64,000 nucleotides of DNA from Arthrobacter sp. 35W (GTDB lineage Bacteria > Actinomycetota > Actinomycetes > Actinomycetales > Micrococcaceae): positions 1,772,954 through 1,836,953 of the forward strand of contig NZ_KI519454.1 in NCBI RefSeq assembly GCF_000482545.1, written 5' to 3'. Shown here in pieces: positions 9,051 to 16,501 of the stretch. The position numbers were made by a program, and so were the translations under genes. Position 1 is the stretch's first letter. Each line of letters starts with the position of its first letter. The notes under the pieces were generated by a model, which was not told the DNA's origin, did not search any database, and was given only the letters and a program-made list of their open reading frames with translations.

Positions 9051-9943
9051 ACGGCATGAACGGCAGCGGGGCCGGGCTGGTGGCCCGGATGCACAGCCTG
9101 ATGGCGGACCTCTCCCCCGCCGAGGGCCGCGTGGCATCACTGCTGGCGGCCGATCCCCTCGGCGGCGCCCAATTGACCATCGAAGCCCTCGCCACGGCGG
9201 CGTCCACCAGCACCGCCACGGTGGTCCGGACCGCCAAGCGGCTGGGCTTCCCGGGCTACCCGCAGCTCCGGCTGGCCCTGGCCGCCCAGCCCACTGCCGG
9301 CGGCAGCGCCGAACCCCCGCTGGCTGCGGACGTGGAACAGGGTGACAGCCCGGCCACGGTGCTGGCCAAATTGGCCGCGTTTGAGCGGGAGGCGATCACC
9401 GCCACGGCGGAGTTGGTGGACCCCGAGGTGATCGCCGCCGTCGTCGCTGCCATGGCCGGTGCACGGCGGATCGACGTCTACGGCATCGGGGCCTCCGGGC
9501 TGGTGGCCCTGGATCTGGCCCAGAAGCTCCAGCGCATCGGTCTGTACTGCATCGCCCACACCGAGCACGACGCCGGCCTGGTCAGCGCCTCGCTGCTGGG
9601 GGCCGGCGACGTCGCCATCGGCATTTCACATTCCGGACGCACGCCGGGAACAGTGCTGCCGCTGCAGCGCGCCAAGGAGTCCGGGGCCACCACCGTTGCC
9701 ATCACCGGCGCCGTCGGATCGCCGCTGGCCCTCGGCAGCGATCTGGCGCTGCTGACCTCCGGCAAGGAGCTGGGCTTCCGCTCGGCCGCCATGGCCAGCC
9801 GCACCGGCCAGCTGCTGCTGGTGGACAGCCTCTTCGTGTCCATCGCCGGGCAGACGTCCTCCGCCCGCAGCGCCCTGCAGCGCACCTACGACGTCATCAG
9901 CGCCGGGAACAACCGGCGACCGCTAGAAAAGGAAGACCATTGA
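9047..9943 (+). CDS. RpiR-family regulator with SIS domain (MurR-like)
   Basis: A 298-residue transcription factor. Residues ~1-80 form the RpiR helix-turn-helix (LSPAEGRVASLLAADPLGG, then TIEALATAASTSTATVVRTAKRLGF). Residues ~125-260 form a SIS sugar-phosphate-binding domain (VYGIGASGLVALDLAQKL, then GISHSGRTPGTV). In the MurR branch the ligand is MurNAc-6-phosphate, which AnmK makes and MurQ removes. Its position between anmK and murQ, with ATGA and TGATG overlaps at its two ends, supports that role. Repressor is the usual role, but this is not shown by sequence. Confidence 0.9.
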   Translation: MNGMNGSGAGLVARMHSLMADLSPAEGRVASLLAADPLGGAQLTIEALATAASTSTATVVRTAKRLGFPGYPQLRLALAAQPTAGGSAEPPLAADVEQGDSPATVLAKLAAFEREAITATAELVDPEVIAAVVAAMAGARRIDVYGIGASGLVALDLAQKLQRIGLYCIAHTEHDAGLVSASLLGAGDVAIGISHSGRTPGTVLPLQRAKESGATTVAITGAVGSPLALGSDLALLTSGKELGFRSAAMASRTGQLLLVDSLFVSIAGQTSSARSALQRTYDVISAGNNRRPLEKEDH

Positions 9944-10839
9944 TGGACCTCGACGCCCTCGGCACCGAATCGACCAACCCGCGCACGGCACATCTGGATG
10001 CCATGTCGATCCCCGAAATCCTGACGGCCATGAACAATGAGGACGCCCTGGTGGCAGCCGCCGTCGGTGCCGAAATCGCGGACATCGCCCGCGCCGTCGA
10101 ACTCATCGTTGCCGCCCGGGCCAAGGGCGGCCGGCTGGTCTACCTGGGTGCCGGCACATCCGGCCGCATCGGCCTGCTCGACGCCGTCGAGTGCCCGCCC
10201 ACCTTCAGCACCGCCCCGGAAGAGGTCCAGGGCATCATGGCCGGCGGCGAGAAGGCCTTCATCAAGGCCGTCGAGGGCGCGGAGGACAGCGCCGCGGGCG
10301 GTGCCGCGGATCTGCTGGCCATCAATCTGGGGCCCGACGACGTCGTCGTGGGCCTGGCAGCCAGCGGCAGGACGCCGTACGTGGTGGGCGGCCTGGACTA
10401 TGCCCGCTTTGTGGGGGCCGCGGCCGTCTCGGTCGCCTGCAACAAGAATTCCGAGATGGCACGGCACGCCGATGTCGCCATCGAGGTCAACACCGGCCCG
10501 GAGGTGCTCACCGGCTCCACCCGGCTCAAGGCCGGCACGGCGCAGAAGATGGTCTGCAATATGCTCTCCACCGCCAGCATGGTCCGCGGCGGCAAGGTGC
10601 TGGGCAACCTGATGGTGGATGTGATGCCCACCAACATCAAACTCTTCGACCGCACGAGGCGCATCGTCTCGGCCGCGACCGGCGCGGACGCCGCGGCAGC
10701 CGAAGAGGCGCTGCGCGCCTCCGGCGGCGGGGCCAAGACGGCGATCGTCATGGTGGCCCGCGGCGTGGATGCCGAGGAGGCGGCCGCGCTTCTGGAGGCC
10801 AGCGGCGGCAACGTCCGCACCGCGGCTGGCCTTCGCTAG
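9943..10839 (+). CDS. murQ: N-acetylmuramic acid 6-phosphate etherase
   Basis: MurQ cleaves the D-lactyl ether of MurNAc-6-phosphate, giving GlcNAc-6-phosphate and lactate. The 298-residue SIS-domain protein has the family start TESTNPRT, the sugar-phosphate loop YLGAGTSGRIGLLDAVECPPTF, EGAEDS with the catalytic Glu region, GLAASGRTPYVVGGL and the TGSTRLKAGTAQK motif. The ATG at 9943 shares one base with the stop of the regulator gene, and GGAAG lies 7 nt upstream. It completes the anhydro-MurNAc pathway and is probably the last gene of that operon. Confidence 0.96.
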   Translation: MDLDALGTESTNPRTAHLDAMSIPEILTAMNNEDALVAAAVGAEIADIARAVELIVAARAKGGRLVYLGAGTSGRIGLLDAVECPPTFSTAPEEVQGIMAGGEKAFIKAVEGAEDSAAGGAADLLAINLGPDDVVVGLAASGRTPYVVGGLDYARFVGAAAVSVACNKNSEMARHADVAIEVNTGPEVLTGSTRLKAGTAQKMVCNMLSTASMVRGGKVLGNLMVDVMPTNIKLFDRTRRIVSAATGADAAAAEEALRASGGGAKTAIVMVARGVDAEEAAALLEASGGNVRTAAGLR

Positions 10840-10908
10840 GTGCAGCGCTTGAGGCCTGGCGGCGGCCGGGAGGGGTAGCCTGTGCCCATCGAGGAAAGGA
10901 AGATCCCC

Positions 10909-11343
10909 ATGAGCGATCCAGCATTCGAGGCGGCGTACCGCGCGGCCCAGGAGAGCCTCTCCCAGGGCGGCATCCCCATCGGCGCCGCTCTGGCCCGCGG
11001 CGGGGAGGTCATCGCCGTCGGCCACAACGAACGCGTCCAGCAGGGCGATCCCATTGCCCACGGCGAGATGTCCGCCCTGCGCGCCGCCGGACGCCAGCGC
11101 AGCTACCGGGACACCACGCTCTACACCACCCTGGCGCCGTGTGCGATGTGCACGGGGACCATCATCCAGTTCAAGATCCCCCGCGTGGTGGTGGGCGAGG
11201 CCCGCACCTTCGCCGGTGAGTTTGAACTGCTGCGCTCCCGCGGCGTGGAGGTGGTGGTGCTCGACGACGAACGCTGCGTCGAGATGATGCACACCTTCCA
11301 GCGGGAGAACGCCGAACTCTGGGCCGAAGACATCGCCGAATAG
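10909..11343 (+). CDS. Cytosine deaminase, yeast Fcy1-type
   Basis: A 144-residue zinc hydrolase of the cytidine/deoxycytidylate deaminase fold. The zinc site is HGE (PIAHGEMSALRAAG) plus PCAMC (LYTTLAPCAMCTGT). The order GHN, HGE, DTTLYTTLxPCxMCTG, IPRxVVGE and the C-terminal ELWAEDIAE follows yeast cytosine deaminase closely, rather than TadA or the large bacterial CodA, as far as I recall those sequences. I chose the ATG at 10909 because GAGGAAAGGA precedes it. It begins 69 nt after murQ and may be read from the same transcript. A related nucleoside or guanine deaminase cannot be excluded. Confidence 0.85.
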   Translation: MSDPAFEAAYRAAQESLSQGGIPIGAALARGGEVIAVGHNERVQQGDPIAHGEMSALRAAGRQRSYRDTTLYTTLAPCAMCTGTIIQFKIPRVVVGEARTFAGEFELLRSRGVEVVVLDDERCVEMMHTFQRENAELWAEDIAE

Positions 11344-11347
11344 GAAT

Positions 11348-11381
11348 AAGGGTGGCCGCGGGATTCCCGCAGCCACCCTTT
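11348..11381 (+). terminator. Hairpin terminator after the deaminase gene
   Basis: AAGGGTGGC-C-GCGGG pairs with CCCGC-A-GCCACCCTT around a 3-nt loop, just after the stop at 11343 and before a convergent minus-strand gene. It probably serves both directions. Confidence 0.75.
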
Positions 11382-11402
11382 CCTCGTTGAATGCCCCGGG
11401 CG

Positions 11403-12086
11403 CTACTTGGCGGCCTCCGCCAGCGCCTGCCGGAACGCGTCCCGGGTGGTCAACGCCAGCTTCTGCCCCTGAAGGAAGAACGTCGGCGTGCCTGTCACGC
11501 CGAGTGCGGTGCCGTCGGCAATGTCCGTGCGGATCCGCTCCTTGGTCTTCTCGTCTGCCACGGCGGCATCGTAGGCGGCCATGTCGAGCCCCAGTTCCTG
11601 CGCGTAGCTGCGGAACAGCGCAGCCTGGGACACCTGCTGTTCGCCCCACTGGGCCTGCGTGTCAAACATCTTCTGGTACATCTGCTGGTACATGCCCTGC
11701 TGGGCGGACGCCTCCACGGCCACGGCCGCCGTCGTCGAGTTGGCGTGGCCCGGCAGCGGGAAGTAGCGGGCCACGAACGTGATCCTGTCGCCGAACTCCG
11801 CCTTGAGCTCGTCAACAAACGGCTGCACCTCGGCACAGGATTCGCATTCGAAATCGAGGAACTCGACCAGCTGCGCCTTCTCGGCAGCGGGGCTGGTGAG
11901 GCGGTGGCTGTCCTCCCGCACCAGCTGGGCCCCTCCCGCGGGCACAGCCGCCTCCGGTGCCGCCTTGCCCGCGGCGAAGACGAAGTACCAGACCACCATG
12001 GCCCCGGCGAGAACGGCCAACAGGGCCCAGAAGAGCAGGCGGGCGGTCTTGGCCGGATCGCGCTTGACGGGTGGTGTGGAGGTCAT
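11403..12086 (-). CDS. DsbA-like membrane-anchored thiol oxidoreductase
   Basis: A 227-residue protein with a short cytoplasmic N-terminus, one membrane segment (~18-38) and an extracytoplasmic thioredoxin-fold domain. The redox motif is C81-E-S-C84 (DFECESCAEVQPF) and the cis-proline loop is GVTGTPTFFLQG. It belongs to the DsbA/DSBA-like group that handles disulfides in exported proteins. CESC is an uncommon dipeptide between the cysteines. It is on the minus strand downstream of an ArsR-type gene with a 75-nt gap, so it may have its own promoter. Substrates are unknown. Confidence 0.9.
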   Translation of the reverse strand: MTSTPPVKRDPAKTARLLFWALLAVLAGAMVVWYFVFAAGKAAPEAAVPAGGAQLVREDSHRLTSPAAEKAQLVEFLDFECESCAEVQPFVDELKAEFGDRITFVARYFPLPGHANSTTAAVAVEASAQQGMYQQMYQKMFDTQAQWGEQQVSQAALFRSYAQELGLDMAAYDAAVADEKTKERIRTDIADGTALGVTGTPTFFLQGQKLALTTRDAFRQALAEAAK

Positions 12087-12161
12087 CTGAATACATGCTT
12101 TCGTAGTCGCGGCAGGCCCACCAGCCTATCGGCAAGGCCCACCGCGCCGAAGCCGGGCTGC

Positions 12162-12524
12162 CTATCCGTGGAGCGGTTCGCCCGTGACCAGATGGTCCGC
12201 GTGGTTGAAACCCTCGGCAACCAATCGCGACAGATGCCCGTCACTGATGCTGTAGACCACGCGGCGCCCGTCCTTGCGTGCGGAGACGAGGGAGCTCAGC
12301 CGGAGCTTGGCCAGATGCTGGCTCACGGCAGCCCGGTTGGCACCAGTCCTCCCAGCCAGGGATCCGACGTCGGACGGCCCCTGGGTCAGCAGCCAGAGGA
12401 TGTGCAGGCGGGTCGGATCAGCCAGCATCCGGAACACCGCCGCCGCCGCATCCCGCCGGGGAGCGTCCGGCTCGCCGGGGTGGACGAGGCTTGCTCCGGC
12501 TGGGCTGTGCAGTGGTTCGCTCAC
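12162..12524 (-). CDS. ArsR/SmtB-family metal sensor, CzrA-like alpha-5 site
   Basis: A 120-residue winged-helix repressor. The core MLADPTRLHILWLL and the recognition helix region GANRAAVSQHLAKLRLSSLV are typical. There is no Cys at all, so it is not an arsenic or cadmium sensor of the CVC type. Near the C-terminus D95-x-H97-x10-H108-x2-H111 matches the alpha-5 site of CzrA/SmtB-type Zn, Co or Ni sensors. It starts 6 nt after the stop of an MFS gene, so it probably represses that two-gene unit and releases it on metal binding. Which metal is inferred only to the level of Zn/Co/Ni. Confidence 0.87.
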   Translation of the reverse strand: MSEPLHSPAGASLVHPGEPDAPRRDAAAAVFRMLADPTRLHILWLLTQGPSDVGSLAGRTGANRAAVSQHLAKLRLSSLVSARKDGRRVVYSISDGHLSRLVAEGFNHADHLVTGEPLHG

Positions 12525-12530
12525 AGGGGC

Positions 12531-13772
12531 TCACTTTCCGGAGGGCAGAGACGGCGCCGGTTCAGGAACCGGCGCCTGGCGGGGCCACAACCTCAGGGCG
12601 GCTGCGGTTCCCAGTGTAGCCACGACGGCCAGCACGACGGCGGCCACCGGCTGGCCGGCCTGCGCCCCCACCCATCCGGCGATGGGGTAGGTCAGCAGGT
12701 AGCAGGCGTGCGACAGTGAAAACTGCGCGGTGAAAAGGTGCTGGCGGTTTGCATCGGTGGAGGCGCGCCGCAGCAGCCGGGACGACGGCGTGTTGACCAG
12801 CGACGTCCCCATGCCCAGCACTCCCCACACCAACAGCAGGGCTGGCCATCCGCCGGATCCGGCGGCCACCGCCGCGGCCGCGAAAACAGCCCCCGCTAGG
12901 ACGGCTCCGCCGCCCAGCATGGCCGCCCGGTCCGTGAAACGGCCCAGTATGCGCGGCATGGCCAGGGCCGCAAGCATAGAACCGGCACCGTAGCAGGCCA
13001 GCACCACCGCCACATCCGTGGTGCTCCCGGCGAACCGGTCCCGGACCAACACCACGGTGTTGACCATGACCAGTGCGGTTCCGGCGGCGGCCACCAGGTC
13101 CAGCGCCAGCAGTCCGCGCAGCGGCTCTTCCCGCGCGAAGAGCCGCACCCCCACCGTGGTGCGGTGCAGGAACGACCCCGCCCGTGCCGGCGGGGGCAGC
13201 TGCGGCAGCCGGGTGGCAGCGACGAGGACCGCGGAGGCGAGGAACCCGGCGGCGGTGCCCAGAAACAAGCCATGGAAGGAAACCACCGTCAACAAGGCGG
13301 CGGCCAGGACCGGGCTGGCGAGGGATTCAAGGTCGTAGGCCAGGCGCGACAGCGACAGTGCACGGGTGTAGTCCCGTTCCATCGGAAGAATGGCTGGGAT
13401 CAGCGATTGGAACGTGGGGGTGAAGGTCGCGGAGGCTGATTGCAGAATGAACACCAGCAGATAGATCTGCCAAGTCTGGTCAATGAACGGAAGCGATATG
13501 GCGATCGCGGCGCGCACCAGATCCGCGCCCACCATCACCGATTTGCGCGGAAGATGCTCCACCAGCGCCGCCATGACGGGAGCCACGACCACATAGGCGA
13601 CCATCTTGATCGCCAGCGCCGTGCCCAGGACGGCGCCGGACTTCTCTCCGGCCAGATCGAACGCCAGCAGCGCCAGGGCCACAGTCAGCAGCCCGGTGCC
13701 CAGCAGCGCCACCACCTGGGCGGCGAACAGCCTCCGGTAGACCGGAACCCGAAGCACAGCCAGCATGCGCAT
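12531..13772 (-). CDS. MFS efflux transporter paired with metal sensor
   Basis: A 413-residue membrane protein with about 12 hydrophobic segments (VYRRLFAAQVVALLGTGLLTVALALLAFDL at the start). The short conserved loops LVEHLPRKSVMVGADLVRAA and RFTDRAAM are of the DHA-type multidrug/metal exporter branch. It is co-transcribed with the CzrA-like sensor gene 6 nt downstream, which suggests export of a divalent metal or of a compound linked to metal stress. No His-rich tail like that of NreB is present. A multidrug role is the alternative. Confidence 0.82.
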   Translation of the reverse strand: MRMLAVLRVPVYRRLFAAQVVALLGTGLLTVALALLAFDLAGEKSGAVLGTALAIKMVAYVVVAPVMAALVEHLPRKSVMVGADLVRAAIAISLPFIDQTWQIYLLVFILQSASATFTPTFQSLIPAILPMERDYTRALSLSRLAYDLESLASPVLAAALLTVVSFHGLFLGTAAGFLASAVLVAATRLPQLPPPARAGSFLHRTTVGVRLFAREEPLRGLLALDLVAAAGTALVMVNTVVLVRDRFAGSTTDVAVVLACYGAGSMLAALAMPRILGRFTDRAAMLGGGAVLAGAVFAAAAVAAGSGGWPALLLVWGVLGMGTSLVNTPSSRLLRRASTDANRQHLFTAQFSLSHACYLLTYPIAGWVGAQAGQPVAAVVLAVVATLGTAAALRLWPRQAPVPEPAPSLPSGK

Positions 13773-13807
13773 CCTCCTCCAACGGTCTTCTTCCGCCAGA
13801 GTAGTTC

Positions 13808-13833
13808 ATATGTGCGCAGGTATGCACGTTAAG
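13808..13833 (-). promoter_or_regulatory. Possible operator of the metal sensor
   Basis: The AT-containing segment ATATGTGCGCAGGTATGCAC holds an imperfect inverted repeat (GTGC...GCAC with 8 nt between, flanked by ATAT and TTAA). It lies 36-61 nt before the MFS start, in the only promoter-sized gap of that unit. ArsR-family sensors bind imperfect 12-2-12 palindromes of similar look. The match is modest. Confidence 0.35.
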
Positions 13834-13841
13834 TATTCGGG

Positions 13842-14366
13842 TCAGTCGTTTTCGAGGCTGAGCTGCCGGGCGTGGAAGTCGAAATGGAGCGTGGGGTACG
13901 CGTAGACGTCAACCAAGGACATCGTCTCTGCAAAGAAGGGATCCCAGCGTGTGGGGAAGTCCATCTCAAGAGCCAGGGACGACGGCGCCTCCCGGGCCAG
14001 GCGCCTGGCCAGCGTCCCAGTGGTCCTTTCCAGCTTCCTGGCCATCCGGTTCCGGTTGAAGACCATGCAGGCCCAGCGCGAGCCCCAATAGTTGACGACG
14101 TCGAAGGGCCCGGTGGCGGCGTTCAGGGCGCGGGCAAATGCCCTGCCCCAGGGCCGCGGGAGCCGGCCGACGATCTTCACCAAGGGCAGCAGGGCCCTGA
14201 CCACCATGTAGCCGAAGACCATGTGGAAGAGCAGTTCCTCGTTGGTCCACTTGGTGCCCTTGCTCCCGCGCCGCAGTGCAGCCGGCGTGGCACCCTGCAG
14301 ATGTGAGTCCAGTTCGCGGGCGGCGCGTTCGTATCCGGCGATGATCTCCTGCCGCTGCACATCCAT
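13842..14366 (-). CDS. DinB-superfamily protein
   Basis: A 174-residue predicted four-helix-bundle protein of the DinB/YfiT type. The opening (QEIIAGYERAARELDSHL) and the histidines in LLFHMVFGY and HFDFHARQL, spaced as the three-His metal site of this fold, support the call. Actinobacterial relatives include thiol-dependent (mycothiol or bacillithiol) transferases, but many remain uncharacterised. It sits 18 nt from a thioredoxin-like gene on the same strand, so a thiol-chemistry role is possible. The exact reaction is unknown. Confidence 0.7.
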   Translation of the reverse strand: MDVQRQEIIAGYERAARELDSHLQGATPAALRRGSKGTKWTNEELLFHMVFGYMVVRALLPLVKIVGRLPRPWGRAFARALNAATGPFDVVNYWGSRWACMVFNRNRMARKLERTTGTLARRLAREAPSSLALEMDFPTRWDPFFAETMSLVDVYAYPTLHFDFHARQLSLEND

Positions 14367-14384
14367 CAGGTGCCGCCGGCCGGT

Positions 14385-14711
14385 TCAGACAGTGCGGGCG
14401 CTGCGGGCGAGTGCGGCGCGGACGGCGCCGCGCAGGGACTCAAGGGTGGGCAGCCCGCCCAGGCCCTGCGGCGTCGGATAGACGCGGCAGGTCATTGCAG
14501 GGGCGGTGGCCACCGGAAACAGATCCGCTCCGTCAATGGTGAAGGTGGGCGACCCGTGGAAGCCCAGGGAAGCGGCGCCTTCATCAGTCACGACTTCCCG
14601 GATTGCCAGCGCTGCGGGGTCGGCACCCTCCAGACCCAGGGCTCGGGCAAACAGCCCGGCGGCCGGGGTGGTGTTGGGGCATCCGGAGATGGTGCGCAGT
14701 TCAAAGTCCAT
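14385..14711 (-). CDS. Small thioredoxin-like protein
   Basis: A 108-residue protein starting MDFELRTISGCPNTTPA, with a single Cys in the active-site-like GCPN position, a cis-Pro-like segment GSPTFTIDG and a second Cys in TCRVYPTPQG. This layout resembles short thioredoxin-family proteins that I recall from mercury and metal-resistance loci. The ATG at 14711 is preferred because GGGGAG lies about 9 nt upstream; an in-frame ATG at 14747 is an alternative. It is upstream of the DinB-like gene (18 nt) and divergent from the broken arsenic pump gene. Function is not known. Confidence 0.55.
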   Translation of the reverse strand: MDFELRTISGCPNTTPAAGLFARALGLEGADPAALAIREVVTDEGAASLGFHGSPTFTIDGADLFPVATAPAMTCRVYPTPQGLGGLPTLESLRGAVRAALARSARTV

Positions 14712-14775
14712 GTCTACATTCTCCCCGGCGTCGGGAATCCCCACCATTCATTGAGGCAAGGCCAGCCCGCCTAGC

Positions 14776-15275
14776 ATGGAGACGGTCAAGACCCAGAACC
14801 TCGTGGCGTGGATGGAACACCGGCAGATCGGCCTCTACCTGGCAGTCATCCTTGCCGGCGGGGCAGTCGGAATCCTGGCACCCGGCTCCGCCGGGCCGTT
14901 GGAGCGTGCCATCAACCTATTCCTCGGGCTGCCGCTCTACGCGAGGGCCGTGCGGTCGTGGGAGTCGGCGAGGAACTCGGCACACTGCTGGCCGTCGTTC
15001 CGCTCTTTGCAACGTTTCTGCTGGTGATGGTCCCACTGGGACTGCTCGCGGCCAAACCGGCAGACCTAGATGGTGCCGCCACCCGCGCTGTGGTCTTCAG
15101 CGGTGCGACCCGCAATTCCCTCGTGGTGCTGCCGCTGGCCCTGGCGCTGCCGGCGCCGTTGGCCCTGGCCGCCCTGGTCGTGGTCACCCAGACCTTCGTC
15201 GAACTCCTCGGCATGGTCCTCCTGGTGCGGTTCCTGCCCCTGGCCACCCGCCGGGAACGCGCCCCCGCCGTCTGA
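14776..15275 (+). pseudogene. Remnant of an arsenite/bile-acid-symporter-family pump gene, internally deleted
   Basis: Two reading frames carry the two ends of one family. The first (14776-~14945) gives an N-terminus with the opening membrane segment (IGLYLAVILAGGAVGILAPG, ending INLFLGLPLYA). The second frame (~14945-15275) gives the C-terminus, with LLAVVPLFATFLLVMVPLG, the hallmark VVFSGATRNSLVVLPLALAL and VVVTQTFVELLGMV. In intact arsenic-resistance proteins of this family (~320 residues) about 150 more residues lie between, so an internal deletion with frameshift has removed the middle. A functional pump cannot be made. It lies beside the CmtR/CDF pair at the edge of the arsenic island. 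Confidence 0.8.
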
Positions 15276-15308
15276 ACCAGATACCCTTGGGGATTCATCA
15301 TCTTCTGA

Positions 15309-15326
15309 ATACACAAAATCGTGTAT
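15309..15326 (+). promoter_or_regulatory. CmtR operator over the cmtR promoter
   Basis: ATACAC-N6-GTGTAT is a perfect 6-bp inverted repeat. It overlaps the -10 region TATATT (15324-15329), and the start codon follows at 15337, so the mRNA is probably leaderless. Bound repressor would block RNA polymerase. This is a strong candidate site for autoregulation by the CmtR-type sensor. Confidence 0.7.
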
Positions 15327-15336
15327 ATTTTGGCCT

Positions 15337-15666
15337 ATGGAAACCATTACCCACTCGGCTGTACTGGGCCGGTTCGGCCACGCCCTCTCGGATCCCAAGC
15401 GGGCACGCATCCTGCTGACGCTCCGCGACGCTCCGGCCTACCCCTCCGAGCTGGCCGACGCCCTGGGCATCAGCCGCCAGAACCTGTCGAACAACCTCGC
15501 CTGCCTGCGCGGGTGCGGCCTCGTCATCGCCGTCCCCGAGGGCCGGCGGACCAGGTACGAGCTGGCCGATGCGAAGATCGGACACGCCCTGGCAGACCTC
15601 CTGCAGGTTGTCCTGGCCGTGGATCCGCAATACTGCGCCTCCGCCGCCGACGAGGGGTGCTGCTGA
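15337..15666 (+). CDS. cmtR: CmtR-type Cd/Pb-sensing ArsR-family repressor
   Basis: A 109-residue winged-helix repressor. The recognition region SRQNLSNNLACLRGCGLVIA carries C56 and C60, and C100 lies in the C-terminal tail (DPQYCASAADEGCC). This matches the three-Cys Cd/Pb site of mycobacterial CmtR (C57, C61, C102). An extra C108-C109 pair ends the chain. The frame is open far upstream, but the ATG at 15337 begins exactly where the family begins and follows a -10 element directly. Its stop overlaps the start of a small CDF transporter gene (TGATG), the expected target. Confidence 0.9.
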   Translation: METITHSAVLGRFGHALSDPKRARILLTLRDAPAYPSELADALGISRQNLSNNLACLRGCGLVIAVPEGRRTRYELADAKIGHALADLLQVVLAVDPQYCASAADEGCC

Positions 15667-16424
15667 TGGCCGCCACCAACCTGCCTGGGCCGGTGGAACC
15701 AACCATGGGCCGCCGGGAGATTCTGAACCGCCGCATCCGCCTGTTCGCCGCGGCCACGATCACCTACAACGTCATCGAAGCCGTCGCGGCACTGTGGGCC
15801 GGTGGGGCCGCGGATTCATCAGCACTGATCGGCTTCGGGCTGGACTCCGTGATTGAGGTGGCCTCCGCCGTCGCCCTGTCCTGGCAGTTCTCCGCCAAGG
15901 ACCCCGAGAAGCGCGAGCACCTCACGCTGCGGATCATCGCGGTGTCCTTCTTCGCCCTGGCGGCCTTCGTCGCCGTCGACGCCGTCCGCTCCCTGGCCGG
16001 CGGCAGCGAAGCGCAGCACTCCGTCCCCGGCATTGTCATTGCGGCCCTGAGCCTGGCAATCATGCCGGTGCTCTCTTGGGCCCAGCGCCGGGCCGGGCGC
16101 GAGCTCGGCTCCCGGACGGCCGTCGCCGATTCCAAGCAGACCCTGCTGTGCACATACCTCTCCGCAGTGCTGCTGGCAGGGCTGGTGCTCAACAGCACCC
16201 TGGGCTGGTCGTGGGCCGACCCGATCGCGGCCCTTGTCATCGCAGTGATTGCAGTACGCGAGGGCATCAACGCCTGGAAGGGCGATGTGTGCTGCACCAT
16301 TCCCCCCACGGGTGCGGATGCAGGCGCGCAGGCGGGTCCGACTGCGGATGGCTGCTGCGCCGGATGCACCCCCGACCCCGGACAGCAAACCGTCAGCCTG
16401 GGCATGATCCGCAGGCCCGACTAG
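15666..16424 (+). CDS. Small CDF-family cation efflux transporter
   Basis: A 252-residue membrane protein with about six hydrophobic segments. FGLDSVIEVASA in TM2 and the DPIAALVIAVIAVREG segment in TM6 carry the acidic residues typical of cation diffusion facilitators, which exchange Zn2+, Cd2+ or similar ions for protons. The usual cytoplasmic C-terminal domain is missing. In its place is a ~45-residue Cys-rich tail (DVCC, then GCCAGC) that could bind soft metals. Coupling by TGATG overlap to a CmtR-type sensor gene suggests Cd/Pb/Zn export. Confidence 0.87.
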   Translation: MAATNLPGPVEPTMGRREILNRRIRLFAAATITYNVIEAVAALWAGGAADSSALIGFGLDSVIEVASAVALSWQFSAKDPEKREHLTLRIIAVSFFALAAFVAVDAVRSLAGGSEAQHSVPGIVIAALSLAIMPVLSWAQRRAGRELGSRTAVADSKQTLLCTYLSAVLLAGLVLNSTLGWSWADPIAALVIAVIAVREGINAWKGDVCCTIPPTGADAGAQAGPTADGCCAGCTPDPGQQTVSLGMIRRPD

Positions 16425-16501
16425 CCCCGAGGTGGCTGGGTACGCATCGAGAGGGTCCTCCGTGCCCGCCGGCCAGGTTGGTGCTGTCCGATCCATGGTT
16501 T

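Noticed and set aside
9886-11649. Long minus-strand open frame
   Set aside because: Antisense to murQ and the deaminase gene and crosses the terminator at 11348.
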